Source: Allorhodoferax sp032337135 (GTDB taxonomy: Bacteria; Pseudomonadota; Gammaproteobacteria; Burkholderiales; Burkholderiaceae_C). From it: a stretch of 64,000 nt of DNA. The notes beneath the pieces were generated by a model that saw nothing but the letters and a program-made list of their open reading frames with translations, was not told where the DNA came from and made no database searches. Location of the stretch: contig NZ_JAVXZZ010000001.1 of NCBI RefSeq assembly GCF_032337135.1, positions 372,001-436,000 of the forward strand, written 5' to 3'. The position numbers and the translations under genes were made by a program. Each line of letters opens with the position of its first letter. Within the stretch, counting starts at the first letter, position 1. Shown here piece by piece: positions 13,229 to 23,051 of this stretch.

Positions 13229-14332
13229 CTAGGCACAGCATCTCTCGATGACCTGCCTGACGATATCATCGTCAACGGCTTGCATCGTTGCCCTGCCACT
13301 ACCGTGAACCACGACATAGCGTATTGCCCCTGCGTCCGCTTTCTTGTCCACGCGCATCAATTCAAGGTAGCGCCCAGCATTGTCTGTCGAGTCCAGAACC
13401 GGCCCTTTCATTGGCAACCCAGCGCGCTCTATCAGCCGACGAACCCGAGACAGGAGATCTCCGTCGATGAGCTCCAATTGGGCTGACAACTCAGCCGCCA
13501 TGACCATACCGCAACCCACCGCCTCGCCATGCAGCCACCGCCCATATCCCATACCAGCTTCGATGGCGTGGCCAAAGGTGTGCCCAAAATTGAGAATGGC
13601 TCGCAGCCCTGACTCTCGCTCGTCCTTCCCTACCACCATGGCCTTGATCTCACAACTGCGTCGAATCGCGTATGCCAAAGCCTCGGCATTACGAGCGAGC
13701 AATGCATCCATGTTGGATTCGAGCCAGCCCAAAAAATCCATGTCCGCAATGGGACCGTATTTGATTACCTCGGCCAATCCGGCTTTCAGTTCGCGCTCCG
13801 GAAGCGTATTAAGGGTACCGATATCGCACACCACCATCAGAGGCTGGTAGAACGCACCGATCATGTTCTTGCCCATCGGATGATTGATACCGGTCTTCCC
13901 TCCCACCGATGAGTCGACCTGCGAAAGCAACGTCGTCGGCACCTGCACGAAAGGTACCCCCCGCATATAGCAGGCGGCGGCAAAACCAGTCATGTCACCA
14001 ACGACCCCTCCCCCCAAGGCAAAGAGAGTGGTTTTGCGGTCACACCGTGCTGACAGCAGAGCGTCAAACACCAGATTCAGGGTTTCCCAGTTTTTATAGC
14101 CCTCACCATCCGGCAATTCGATGATGTGCACCTGTTGGAACTTGCTCTCGATGGCATCCCTCAGGGCTGCCGCGTAGAGTGGTCCAACCTGCGTGTTAGT
14201 CACGATCAGTGCATGATTTCCTGCGGGAAGACCGGCGAATACATCGCGGTTTAACAGTCCGCGCCCGATGCAGATTGTGTAGCTTCTCTCGCCTAGGCTG
14301 ATAGGAACATGCTGTGTTGCAATCTCGGTCAT
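13229..14332 (-). CDS. aroB: 3-dehydroquinate synthase
   Basis: Converts DAHP to 3-dehydroquinate, the second step of the shikimate pathway. The 367-residue protein has the NAD-binding GGGVVGDMTGFAAACYMRGVPF, the substrate/metal region KTGINHPMGKNMIGAFYQP, and the zinc ligands in NFGHTFGHAIE and LHGEAVGCGM. It lies 60 bases downstream of aroK in the conserved pilMNOPQ-aroKB-dgt order. Confidence 0.97.
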   Translation of the reverse strand: MTEIATQHVPISLGERSYTICIGRGLLNRDVFAGLPAGNHALIVTNTQVGPLYAAALRDAIESKFQQVHIIELPDGEGYKNWETLNLVFDALLSARCDRKTTLFALGGGVVGDMTGFAAACYMRGVPFVQVPTTLLSQVDSSVGGKTGINHPMGKNMIGAFYQPLMVVCDIGTLNTLPERELKAGLAEVIKYGPIADMDFLGWLESNMDALLARNAEALAYAIRRSCEIKAMVVGKDERESGLRAILNFGHTFGHAIEAGMGYGRWLHGEAVGCGMVMAAELSAQLELIDGDLLSRVRRLIERAGLPMKGPVLDSTDNAGRYLELMRVDKKADAGAIRYVVVHGSGRATMQAVDDDIVRQVIERCCA

Positions 14333-14392
14333 CCACCGAGTTTACTTGCTAACCCGACACCAATGCCCCACTCGACCAGCCAACACGCCCCC

Positions 14393-14938
14393 TTAGGACG
14401 CTGTTCTACCAACTGTGTCGAAGTGACATCCAGCCAAGTCAAGTTGCATCACGATCATGTTGACCAACGTAGACACAGAAGGCCGGCCTGTTTCCATTAC
14501 AAAATGGGCCGTTTCTCGGTAAAGAGGATCACGCTGGTCAAGCAGTGCACGCAATTTGTCCAGTGGGTTGCCTCCTTGCAGTAGCGGACGGCTGGTGTCA
14601 TTTCGCAACCTGCGAAAAATATCTTCAGCGGTGGAATGCAGATAGATGACCTTGCAGTGGTCACGCAAACATCGCCGGTTCGCCTCCTTCAACACTGCCC
14701 CGCCGCCCGTAGAGATCACCCGATCCTCTAGAGAAGTGGTGATTTCGGCAATCACGAGCTGTTCCACCTCACGAAAGCTCTGCTCACCGTGCCGCTCAAA
14801 ATAGTCCCGGATGGGCATGCCGATGCGAGATTCAATAACGGAGTCTGAATCAATGAACGGCAACCGTAGCCTCTTCGCGAGTTGCCGACCGACCGTGGTC
14901 TTTCCGACTCCAGGCAAGCCAACCAAAGCTATGTGCAT
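14393..14938 (-). CDS. aroK: Shikimate kinase
   Basis: Phosphorylates shikimate at the 3-hydroxyl. The product (181 residues) starts MHIALVGLPGVGKTTVGRQLA, with Walker A GLPGVGKTT at residues 7-15, the shikimate-binding FIDSD and STGGGAVL, and the lid region RNDTSRPLLQGG. An in-frame ATG six codons upstream (14956) is less likely because the mature family starts close to the P-loop. The 93-base gap to pilQ contains no other gene. Confidence 0.95.
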   Translation of the reverse strand: MHIALVGLPGVGKTTVGRQLAKRLRLPFIDSDSVIESRIGMPIRDYFERHGEQSFREVEQLVIAEITTSLEDRVISTGGGAVLKEANRRCLRDHCKVIYLHSTAEDIFRRLRNDTSRPLLQGGNPLDKLRALLDQRDPLYRETAHFVMETGRPSVSTLVNMIVMQLDLAGCHFDTVGRTAS

Positions 14939-15031
14939 ACAAAACGTGGGCGACAACGTAGTCGCGCTTGCTCAGTCTGACCGGCAACGCAGAGCCCATT
15001 GGGCCCCACGAAAGCTGCCTAGTGACCTCTG

Positions 15032-17131
15032 TTACCGGGTTCCTTTGACGTCACCCAGCACCTTGGGCGTAATAAATACCAACATCTCACGCTTTTCCTG
15101 CGAGGTCGAATTGCGACGGAAGAGGGCACCAATTCCGGGAAGATCACCAAAGAATGGGACTTTGTCCACCGTGTTGACCTGATCCTCGGTAAATATACCG
15201 CCAATTACCACAGTACCGCCGTTGTCCACCAAGACCTGCGTTTGAATATGCTTGGTATCGATGGCGTATCCGGCCGTCGTTTGGATACCACGGGTATCCT
15301 TGTTCACGTCGAGATTGAGAATGATATTGCCTTCAGGTGTGATTTGAGGGGTCACTTCCAGCTTTAACGAAGCCTTTCTGAATGCAATCGATGTCGCTCC
15401 ACTCGCTGATGCCACTTGGTATGGAAACTCCGTGCCTTGCTCGATCAGTGCCTTGTTCTTGTCAGCAGTGACCACACGCGGGCTAGAGACCACCTTGCCT
15501 TTGCCATCAGATTCCATTGCGGAAATTTCCAAGCCCAAGAACCGATCTGCCCCCGCGCCGAATAGAGCGATGGCAAACGTTCCAGTCGCACCAGTCGCGG
15601 GAAGATTCACGAACTGGCTGAGGTTGTCATAGGTCGCGCCCGACACCCCTGCCGCCCCCAAGGCGTTGGAGTAGGTCGTGCCGACGTTGGCACCCTCGCT
15701 TGCCGTGGAGGTGGTAACTGGCCTACCCCCGAGTTTGACACCCAACGCTTTTGCAAACGTATCCGATGCTTCGACAATACGTGCTTCGATCATCACCTGA
15801 GGCACAGCTATATCTAGCTTCGCAATCAAAGCTTGAACCTGCTCAAGCTTTGATGGTATATCAGTAACAAAGATTTGGTTGGTACGTGGCTCTGATATCA
15901 CACTGCCCCGCGAACTAAGCAGCCTTGCGTTGGATGACGCCCCGCCGCCGCTACCGGAAGAAGTCAGCTGAGTAGCGATGTCCGCCGCTTTCGCATAGTT
16001 AATCTGAAATGACTGCGTGCGCAACGGTTCGAGGCTTTGAACAGCGGCCTGCGCCTCCAGATCAAGCTTTTCCTTGGCAGCGATTTCATCCTTGGGGGCC
16101 ACCCAAAGCACATTGCCAGATTTACGCATGCCCAAGCCCTTGGCTTGCAAGATGATGTCCAAGGCCTGATCCCATGGGACATCCTGCAATCGCAAGGTTA
16201 CAGATCCAGTGACAGAATCGGAGGTCACGATATTGAAATTCGTGAAATCGGCAATCACCTGCAACAGGGCACGCACTTCGATATTCTGGAAGTTCAGCGA
16301 CAATTTTTGTCCGTTGTAGCCAACGCCTTGCGTGAGCTTTTTGGGATCGTCACGAACTTCCTTCACCTCAACGACGAACTGCTCATCACTCTGGTAGGCA
16401 CTGTGCTCCCACTGGCCGCGTGGCTCGATCAGAACGCGGACGCGGTCACCCTGCTGCGTCGTGGTGACCGTCTTGATCGGTGTTCCGAAATCACCCACAT
16501 CCATTCGGCGGCGAAGACCCTCAGGCAGCGTGGCCTTTTTGAACTCGACCACCAAGTTCTGTCCTAGCTGCCGTATATCCACACCGACCTGATTGTTGGG
16601 CAGGGTAACTATCAGACGGCCAGCGCCATCATTGGTTCGCCGGAAATCCATGTCCCGCAATGGCGCATTGTCCTTCGCCCGGACTTCGGCAAACACCGTG
16701 GGTGAATTGGGTTCCGCAGCCGACTGGACCGGTTGATCCAACAACACCAAAAGGGATTTTCCCTGCAACTGCGCCTTGTAGGTTGCAGCGGCTTTCAGGT
16801 TTAAAACGACGCGCGTGCGCTCACCGGCCTGGACCACTGTAATTGACTTCAGGTTGCCCTGATTGACCTCGACACTGGAACGCCCCATGGCATTGGTTAC
16901 TCCCGGAAAGTCCAGGGCAATGCGTGCTGGCGATTGGATGGCGAAGCCTGTGGGAACAGAGGACAAGGCGTCCGACAAGTCAATCTTGACGGCCTCCGTT
17001 CCGCCCTGAACCAGTCCCACCACAGATTCGATGGCGATTTGTGCATACGCAACGCCTGAGGCCATAAACAGCACCAACGCACCAATCGCTCGTGACAGTC
17101 GGACTCCTCGCTCAACCGCATCGTTCTTCAT
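15032..17131 (-). CDS. pilQ: Type IV pilus secretin PilQ
   Basis: Outer-membrane channel through which the type IV pilus is extruded. The 699-residue preprotein has a signal peptide, two AMIN domains (about residues 35-130 and 150-250) that bind peptidoglycan, N0/N1 domains (GQKLSLNFQNIEVRALLQVIADFTNFN; VTLRLQDVPWDQALDIIL), and a C-terminal secretin domain ending in GGTVVIGGIFTEDQ and VPFFGDLPGIGALFRR. The start overlaps the pilP stop by 4 bases. Confidence 0.97.
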   Translation of the reverse strand: MKNDAVERGVRLSRAIGALVLFMASGVAYAQIAIESVVGLVQGGTEAVKIDLSDALSSVPTGFAIQSPARIALDFPGVTNAMGRSSVEVNQGNLKSITVVQAGERTRVVLNLKAAATYKAQLQGKSLLVLLDQPVQSAAEPNSPTVFAEVRAKDNAPLRDMDFRRTNDGAGRLIVTLPNNQVGVDIRQLGQNLVVEFKKATLPEGLRRRMDVGDFGTPIKTVTTTQQGDRVRVLIEPRGQWEHSAYQSDEQFVVEVKEVRDDPKKLTQGVGYNGQKLSLNFQNIEVRALLQVIADFTNFNIVTSDSVTGSVTLRLQDVPWDQALDIILQAKGLGMRKSGNVLWVAPKDEIAAKEKLDLEAQAAVQSLEPLRTQSFQINYAKAADIATQLTSSGSGGGASSNARLLSSRGSVISEPRTNQIFVTDIPSKLEQVQALIAKLDIAVPQVMIEARIVEASDTFAKALGVKLGGRPVTTSTASEGANVGTTYSNALGAAGVSGATYDNLSQFVNLPATGATGTFAIALFGAGADRFLGLEISAMESDGKGKVVSSPRVVTADKNKALIEQGTEFPYQVASASGATSIAFRKASLKLEVTPQITPEGNIILNLDVNKDTRGIQTTAGYAIDTKHIQTQVLVDNGGTVVIGGIFTEDQVNTVDKVPFFGDLPGIGALFRRNSTSQEKREMLVFITPKVLGDVKGTR

Positions 17132-17682
17132 TTCGACCCCTCTTGCAACTGCATGGTTGCCACACGTTCAATCCATTCGCCGACGGCGTCCTGTACGATT
17201 TCGCGCAGAACCACTTCTGTCTCTGAAATCTTCGTCACTTTCCCGTAATTCTGGCCAAGGTAACTGCCAACCCGCACCTGGTACAGCAGGTTATCAACCT
17301 TTACCAAAGCGACGTGCTGTCCCGCCTTGATGATGCTTCCCACCAGCACCATCGTGTCGAGCGGAAAGGCCTCCAGTGGCTCCTTGCGTCGCGCCAACTC
17401 GGGCGCAATTAACGCTGCATTTGCCGCGGCCTGGGAAGAATCGCGCTTCAATGCCTGCGTCAGTTTCTGGTTGCTGAATGGCTCGATCGCCGTCGCATTG
17501 GTGTACGGCTCTGGCTTGAACTGTTTGGGCGCCGGAATCGGTGCGACTTTGGGCTGGGTCTTGTTCCGTTCGTCGGCCATCCACTGGCGAATGTCGTCTT
17601 CTTTGGAAGCACCACACCCGGAAAGCAACACCGCCCCCCAGAGAACTGCGAACGGTACGCGAGCATGAGAAGGCAGTTTCAT
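17128..17682 (-). CDS. pilP: Type IV pilus assembly lipoprotein PilP
   Basis: Inner-membrane lipoprotein that links the PilMNO platform to the PilQ secretin. The 184-residue product has a signal with lipobox LSGC (Cys about 23), a Pro-rich stretch PKVAPIPAPKQFKPEPY, and the beta domain with LEAFPLDTMVLVGSI and VRVGSYLGQNYGKVTKI, matching the PilP C-terminal fold. It overlaps both pilO and pilQ by 4 bases. Confidence 0.95.
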   Translation of the reverse strand: MKLPSHARVPFAVLWGAVLLSGCGASKEDDIRQWMADERNKTQPKVAPIPAPKQFKPEPYTNATAIEPFSNQKLTQALKRDSSQAAANAALIAPELARRKEPLEAFPLDTMVLVGSIIKAGQHVALVKVDNLLYQVRVGSYLGQNYGKVTKISETEVVLREIVQDAVGEWIERVATMQLQEGSK

Positions 17683-18359
17683 TTCTCACCCTTTCCGCCA
17701 GCTTTAGCTTTTCCCTTGCTCTGGGCCGCGACTTCGTCTTGATCCAGATACCGGAATGTTTTGGCGGTGGACTCCAAAATGAGCGTCCCATCATTGCGCG
17801 GAGTAATGCTCAAATTATTGAGAGTAACGATGCGTGACAGATGCGCGATATCTGACGCAAAAGCTCCGATATCGTGGTACCTGCCACTTACCTTGAGGGC
17901 AATCGGCAACTCCGCATAGTAGTCCTTCACAACCAGCTGCCCGGGCCGAAAGAGGTCAAACTGTAGGCTTCGACCAACCCCTGCCTGATTGATGTCAGAC
18001 AAGAGTGCATCCATTTCTGCCTTGCTTGGCAGCTGCTTCTCCAACTGACTCACGTATTGCTGCACTTGCTCACGCTGCTTTTTCAGTACATCTAGATTGA
18101 CCGCCTTGGCCAATTTGGTGGTGTAGTCCGCCCTCAGCTTTTCCTCTTTCTGCTGCTCTTCTTCCAATGAAGCCTGCGAGGAACTTAACCACGCAAACCA
18201 CAACACTACAACGACACTAACAGCCACAACCGCGTAAAGAGCATAACGAGGCAATGCGGGCCACATGGATGGATCGCGCGGATCCAGATCCTTGAACTGG
18301 GCAGCGACCTGGACTTGTAAATCCTGGAAGTCAATTTTCTTGGGGAAGTTGTTCACCAT
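17679..18359 (-). CDS. pilO: Type IV pilus alignment protein PilO
   Basis: Partner of PilN in the inner-membrane alignment complex. From the ATG at 18359 the product (226 residues) starts MVNNFPKKIDFQDLQVQVAAQFKDLDPRDPSMWP, has one transmembrane helix (YALYAVVAVSVVVVLWFAWL), a coiled coil rich in E/K/Q, and a ferredoxin-like domain (DLFRPGQLVVKDYYAELPIALKVSGRYHDIGAF). Longer in-frame reading to 18509 would run inside pilN and is rejected. It starts 13 bases after the pilN stop. Confidence 0.95.
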   Translation of the reverse strand: MVNNFPKKIDFQDLQVQVAAQFKDLDPRDPSMWPALPRYALYAVVAVSVVVVLWFAWLSSSQASLEEEQQKEEKLRADYTTKLAKAVNLDVLKKQREQVQQYVSQLEKQLPSKAEMDALLSDINQAGVGRSLQFDLFRPGQLVVKDYYAELPIALKVSGRYHDIGAFASDIAHLSRIVTLNNLSITPRNDGTLILESTAKTFRYLDQDEVAAQSKGKAKAGGKGEK

Positions 18360-18372
18360 CACGCCACAGCCT

Positions 18373-19014
18373 TCACAGTTTGGATGCAGCCATCGCCGGC
18401 CCTGATGCCGCAGAAGCGGGCGAGGTAGCAATTGCCGCCGCTTTTTCTGCCTCACTTGCACGCACAAGCTTGACTCGAACGATGAAGTTATATACACGCT
18501 TTTGTTCACGCGGCGACAAGGCTACTGTCCCCGATACGATTTCCAGCAATTCAGGCTTGGCAAACCATGGCGTGTTATTCGCGAAATTTCGCAGCAACTC
18601 CGAAACCCGGTCATTCGATTGAGCCACGCCGTTGATCGTGACAAGTTGATCCAACTGCACCAGCTTTGCAACGTAGACCCCATCTGGCAACTGGTTGACA
18701 ATTTGGGTCAGCAAATGAACTGGCAGATTTCGGTCAGACTGCAGGTCTTCCACGGCTTGTTGCCGCGCACGCAATGCCCTGATCTCCGATTCAAGCCCCG
18801 CAATGTCCTTGATCTGGGCTTCCAGTTTCTTGATTTCGCTCTCGAGCAGAACATTGGTTTCCTGCTGAAGCGTGATTGCGGCCTGGTACCACAGGAAAAC
18901 AGCACCCGAAACGATTCCCCCCAGCAATGCGGATGCCGCCAACAGCGCATGGAACAAGTCGCGCCGACGCTTTCGGGCGGCTTCGCGATGCGGAAGTAGA
19001 TTGATCAGTATCAC
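18373..19014 (-). CDS. pilN: Type IV pilus assembly protein PilN (GTG start)
   Basis: Inner-membrane partner of PilO and PilM. The GTG at 19014 gives the family's conserved start ILINLLPHREAARKRRRD, which binds PilM; it overlaps the pilM stop as GTGA. The 213-residue protein has one transmembrane helix (LLAASALLGGIVSGAVFLWY) and a coiled coil followed by the periplasmic domain. An upstream ATG at 19044 in the same frame would add ten residues inside pilM and break the conserved N-terminus. Confidence 0.94.
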   Translation of the reverse strand: MILINLLPHREAARKRRRDLFHALLAASALLGGIVSGAVFLWYQAAITLQQETNVLLESEIKKLEAQIKDIAGLESEIRALRARQQAVEDLQSDRNLPVHLLTQIVNQLPDGVYVAKLVQLDQLVTINGVAQSNDRVSELLRNFANNTPWFAKPELLEIVSGTVALSPREQKRVYNFIVRVKLVRASEAEKAAAIATSPASAASGPAMAASKL

Positions 19015-20090
19015 TGCGCAAACCTCCGCAAAGCCAAACCACACGCCGTCAAATAAGATGGAGCCTCCCTCGTCACCTTCTTCAGTTTGATGGAGCCCCC
19101 CATTTCCATACCCTCAAACGGATTGAGCAGACTGCACGGGAAACTGGTGTGCTGCGTCACTGCGGCGGTCAGACCTGGCAATGCTGAACTCCCGCCCGCC
19201 AACATGATGTAGTCCACTTTGTTGTGCGGAGTACTGGTGAAGAAAAACTGCAAGGCTCGACCAAGCTCCTGCACCATGGAATCAATGAAAGGCCGCAACA
19301 CCACCGATTCGTAATCTTCAGGCAACTCACCGCTGCGCTTCTTGGACTCAGCCTCTTCCTGGGAAAACCCATACTGACGAACCAGCAACTGGGTCAATTG
19401 CGCCCCCCCAAAGGCCTGGTCCCTGTCATACAGGACCTCCTCGTTGCGCAAAACCTGCATCGACGTCGTGAAGGCTCCGATTTCAAAAAGGGCAACAATG
19501 AGATCCTGTCCCCCTTCAGGGAGCTGTTCCACCAAACGTCCTGCAGCCAGGCGAGATGCATACGACTCCACATCAACAATCACCGGCGTCAGCCCGACCG
19601 ACTCGGCCAGCCCTTGAACATCCTGAACCTTTTCCCGCCGGGACGCCGCAATCAGAACCTCCACATCTCCAGGCGACGACACGCTCGGACCGATCACGCA
19701 AAAATCCAAGGCAACTTCTTCGAGCGGAAAGGGTATGTATTGATTGGCCTCAGTCTCCACCTGCTGTTCCAGCTCCGCCTCCGACAAACCGCCTTGAAGA
19801 ATGATCTTCTTGGTAATCACAGCGGACGGCGGCAACGCCATAGCCACATTCTTAGTCTTGGTCCCGCTTTTCTTGATCAATCGACGCAACGCCTCGGTGA
19901 CTTCATCAAATTTCTCGATGTTGCCATCACTGATCCACCCACGCTCAAGAGGCTCAATGGCGCAATGTTCGAGCACCAAGTTCCCCGCCTTGTCATGCCC
20001 CAATTCAACGAGCTTGACACTGGACGAGGAAATGTCCAATCCCAACATCGGCGCTGGTTTACGACTAAACAACGTCCCCAATGCGATCAA
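19011..20090 (-). CDS. pilM: Type IV pilus assembly protein PilM (actin-like ATPase)
   Basis: Cytoplasmic actin-like protein that binds the N-terminus of PilN. The 359-residue product has the phosphate-1 motif MLGLDISSSSVKLVEL, QYIPFPLEEVALDF, and the adenosine motif IMLAGGSSALPGLTAAV, all characteristic of PilM. It is the first gene of the pilMNOPQ operon, divergent from ponA with a 248-base intergenic region. Confidence 0.96.
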   Translation of the reverse strand: MIALGTLFSRKPAPMLGLDISSSSVKLVELGHDKAGNLVLEHCAIEPLERGWISDGNIEKFDEVTEALRRLIKKSGTKTKNVAMALPPSAVITKKIILQGGLSEAELEQQVETEANQYIPFPLEEVALDFCVIGPSVSSPGDVEVLIAASRREKVQDVQGLAESVGLTPVIVDVESYASRLAAGRLVEQLPEGGQDLIVALFEIGAFTTSMQVLRNEEVLYDRDQAFGGAQLTQLLVRQYGFSQEEAESKKRSGELPEDYESVVLRPFIDSMVQELGRALQFFFTSTPHNKVDYIMLAGGSSALPGLTAAVTQHTSFPCSLLNPFEGMEMGGSIKLKKVTREAPSYLTACGLALRRFAQ

Positions 20091-20321
20091 CTCAGTCCCC
20101 TGTAATGCCCCCCAAAGTCGGGGGAAAACTTAAGAATTCACTTCAATGCTATCAGCAAGATGCTTGTCCGGTAAAGATTTTTTCCGTCTTTCAGCAGTCA
20201 ATTCGTTGCCAAATGTTCACGAGTCTACGCCGTTCAAGCAGACAAAGAAACCCATGGCCACCCCGCTTCGCGCATTGCGACCGCGTTTTTGTCGCGGTCC
20301 GCAGGGCGGATGCGCCATTTT

Positions 20322-20327
20322 TATAAT
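20322..20327 (+). promoter_or_regulatory. Perfect -10 box TATAAT just upstream of ponA
   Basis: TATAAT ends 11 bases before the first ATG of ponA (20339). A transcript starting about 7 bases downstream would leave only a few leader bases before that ATG and about 17 before the second in-frame ATG at 20351. No convincing -35 was seen at the usual distance. Whether it is a used promoter is inference. Confidence 0.4.
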
Positions 20328-20338
20328 GCGAGAATCGC

Positions 20339-22717
20339 ATGACCGAGCCTATGACAAAACACAACGACGCCCCCCAAGAATCACCCAAACCGCACAAGGC
20401 CCTGCACTGGGCGGTTGACGTCCTGATCTGGAGCGCCGGGCTCGCCACAGCCTTGGTACTGAGTCTGGGCATCGTCATCGCTATCGCGCTGGCGGTGGCC
20501 TACCCTAGCCTTCCAGACATTTCCGATCTGTCCGATTACCGGCCGAAGCTGCCACTGCGTGTCTTTTCTGTCGAGGGTGATCTTTTGGGCGAATTCGGCG
20601 AGGAACGCCGCAATTTGACGCCAATCGCGGAAATTCCAGAGGTCATGATTAACGCTGTCCTGGCGATCGAGGATGCACGCTTCTACCAGCACGGCGGCGT
20701 CGACTACATCGGCGTGATCCGTGCGGGTCTTGCCAATGTGGGCCGCGTAAAAAGTCAGGGCGCCTCCACCATCACCATGCAGGTCGCACGCAATGTGTAC
20801 CTGTCATCCGAGAAGACCTTTACGCGCAAGATCTATGAAATCCTGCTGACATTCAAGCTCGAGCATCTCCTCACTAAAGACCAGATTCTCGAGATCTACA
20901 TGAATCAAATCTACCTGGGCAACCGCGCCTATGGCTTCGCGGCCGCCTGCGAAACCTATTTCGGCAAGCCGCTCAAGGACATCACCATCGCCGAAGCCGC
21001 CATGCTGGCGGGGCTGCCCAAGGCACCTTCGGCCTACAACCCGATCGCCAACCCCAAGCGCGCACGCAGCCGCCAGCTCTACATCATCGACCGCATGGAA
21101 GACAACGGCTTCATCACGGCAGAACAGGCGAGCGAAGCCAAGAAGCAAACACTCAAGCTCATGCATGGCTCGTCCAGCCAGCGCATCCACGCCGAGTACA
21201 TCGCCGAAATGGTTCGCCAGCTGATGTATAGCCAGTACGGCAATGAGACCTACACCCGGGGCCTGGACGTCCATACCACCGTCAGTTCCAGCCTCCAGGA
21301 CGCAGCCTACAAGGCATTGCGCCGAGGCATCATGGACTACGAACGGCGCCAGCATTACCGCGGCCCCGAGAAGTTCATCCAGTTGCCTGCAAACGCTGGG
21401 GAAACCGACGATGCCATTGACGAGGCACTGGAAGAGTTTCCCGACAATGGGGATGTGCTGACGGCTGTGGTGCTGCAAGCCGACGCCAAGCTGGTCAAAG
21501 CCGTGCGCCAAAACGGTGAAGTGCTGGAAATTTCAGGCGACGGTCTCAAGCCAGTCCAATCCGGCCTGTCGGAAAAAGCGCCGCCCCATCTCAAGATTCG
21601 TCGCGGTGCGGTGGTACGGGTGGTTCGTACGCCCAAGGGCAGCTGGGAAATCACTCAGCTTCCCGAGGTGGAGGGCGCTTTCGTGGCCATTGACCCCAAC
21701 AGCGGCGCCATCAAGTCCTTGGTCGGGGGCTTTGACTTTGCCAAGAACAAGTTCAACCACGTGACCCAAGCTTGGCGCCAACCTGGCTCCAGCTTCAAGC
21801 CCTTCATCTATTCTGCAGCGCTTGAAAAAGGCTTCAATGGTGCTACCGTCATCAACGATGGGCCGTTGTTTTTCGACGCTGGCGTGACTGGGGGCCAACC
21901 CTGGGAGCCCAAAAACTATGACGGCACGTTCGAAGGTCCGATGACTTTGCGCCGCGGTTTGGCGAAGTCCAAAAACATGATCTCCATCCAGGTGCTCAAT
22001 TCCATTGGTCCAGCCTATGCCCAGGAGTGGATCACTCGCTTTGGGTTTGAAGCCGAACGCCACCCTCCCTACCTCACCATGGCGCTTGGGGCCGGTTCGG
22101 TCACGCCCATGCAAATGGCCAGCGCTTACTCGGTGTTTGCCAACGGCGGTTATCGAGTCAACCCCTGGCTGATCGCGCGCGTCAGCGAGCAGCGCGGAAA
22201 AACCTTGCTGGAGACCACGCCACCGACCCTGGAGGGAGCGGAGCGGGTCATCGAACCGCGCAACGCCTTCGTCATGACCAGCCTGCTTCAGGAAATCACC
22301 CGCTCCGGCACGGCAGCGCGGGCCCAAGTAACGCTCAAGCGCCCCGATCTCTACGGGAAGACCGGGACTACGAACGACTCCATGGATGCCTGGTTCGCTG
22401 GGTTCCAGCCCACCATCACCGCAGTCACATGGATCGGCTACGACACGCCACGCAAACTGGGCGACCGGGAGACTGGCGGCGGACTGAGTTTGCCGATCTG
22501 GATCAGTTTCATGGAGACAGCCCTGAAAAACATCCCTGTCATGGAGCCTAGCGCGCCCGAGGGCGTGGTGTTCTCGGGCGGCGAATGGTACTTTGAGGAG
22601 TTTGCCAAAGGGCACGGTGTAAGCAGCCTGGGCGACACCCCGAAACCCGAAGCCGAACCCGGCGCGGCCGGCGCCTCCGAGGACAAGAAGAAGATTCTGG
22701 ACTTGTTCAGGAACTAG
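20339..22717 (+). CDS. ponA: Penicillin-binding protein 1A, bifunctional glycosyltransferase/transpeptidase
   Basis: Polymerises and cross-links peptidoglycan at the inner membrane. The 792-residue protein has an N-terminal transmembrane helix (about residues 25-55), a GT51 domain with EDARFYQHGGVDYIGVIRA, GASTITMQVARN and RKIYEILLTFKLE, an OB-like linker, and a transpeptidase with SXXK (PGSSFKPFIY), SXN (KSKN) and KTGT (YGKTGTTNDSMDAWF). Start at 20339 or 20351; both are plausible. Its divergent position to pilM is conserved in Burkholderiales. Its 3' end overlaps the 3' end of cyaY by 11 bases. Confidence 0.96.
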   Translation: MTEPMTKHNDAPQESPKPHKALHWAVDVLIWSAGLATALVLSLGIVIAIALAVAYPSLPDISDLSDYRPKLPLRVFSVEGDLLGEFGEERRNLTPIAEIPEVMINAVLAIEDARFYQHGGVDYIGVIRAGLANVGRVKSQGASTITMQVARNVYLSSEKTFTRKIYEILLTFKLEHLLTKDQILEIYMNQIYLGNRAYGFAAACETYFGKPLKDITIAEAAMLAGLPKAPSAYNPIANPKRARSRQLYIIDRMEDNGFITAEQASEAKKQTLKLMHGSSSQRIHAEYIAEMVRQLMYSQYGNETYTRGLDVHTTVSSSLQDAAYKALRRGIMDYERRQHYRGPEKFIQLPANAGETDDAIDEALEEFPDNGDVLTAVVLQADAKLVKAVRQNGEVLEISGDGLKPVQSGLSEKAPPHLKIRRGAVVRVVRTPKGSWEITQLPEVEGAFVAIDPNSGAIKSLVGGFDFAKNKFNHVTQAWRQPGSSFKPFIYSAALEKGFNGATVINDGPLFFDAGVTGGQPWEPKNYDGTFEGPMTLRRGLAKSKNMISIQVLNSIGPAYAQEWITRFGFEAERHPPYLTMALGAGSVTPMQMASAYSVFANGGYRVNPWLIARVSEQRGKTLLETTPPTLEGAERVIEPRNAFVMTSLLQEITRSGTAARAQVTLKRPDLYGKTGTTNDSMDAWFAGFQPTITAVTWIGYDTPRKLGDRETGGGLSLPIWISFMETALKNIPVMEPSAPEGVVFSGGEWYFEEFAKGHGVSSLGDTPKPEAEPGAAGASEDKKKILDLFRN

Positions 22718-23042
22718 GCCTAAAGGCTAGCGCCATACCGCTCTGGTCGCTGGCACAGCGCGAGAGTGTGGCGAAAAATTCAGCGCCACTCTTGGTGTCA
22801 TACCAAGCCTGTTCACGCCAAACGAAGTGGTATCCCCCGTCACGCGCTGCCAGCCAGACTTCGTGCAGGGGTTTTTGCAGGTTCACCACAATCTGGCTGC
22901 GGTTGGCAAACGTGATCGTGACCATGCCCCCTACGCGCTGGTTGTCCAGGTCCGCGTCCGTCGATTCATTGAGCGTGTCACAGCCCTGCTCCACCGCCCG
23001 CAGCAGTGCTTCAGCGCGGTCCAAATACTCCAGATCATTCAT
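22707..23042 (-). CDS. cyaY: Frataxin-like iron donor protein CyaY
   Basis: Iron-binding regulator of iron-sulfur cluster assembly. The 111-residue protein begins MNDLEYLDRAEALLRAVE with the acidic first helix, then the beta sheet ADLDNQRVGGMVTITFANRSQIVVNLQKPLHEVWLAARDGGYHFVW, diagnostic of frataxins. It converges on ponA with an 11-base overlap and is divergent from the small lipoprotein lptM, the usual arrangement. Confidence 0.95.
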   Translation of the reverse strand: MNDLEYLDRAEALLRAVEQGCDTLNESTDADLDNQRVGGMVTITFANRSQIVVNLQKPLHEVWLAARDGGYHFVWREQAWYDTKSGAEFFATLSRCASDQSGMALAFRPSS

Positions 23043-23051
23043 AATTTACCT

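Noticed and set aside
9613..20090. Block that looks more AT-rich than the rest, possible island
   Set aside because: Most of it (dgt, aroB, aroK, pilMNOPQ) is core Burkholderiales gene order, so horizontal transfer is unlikely; only the transposase-like gene is mobile-related.
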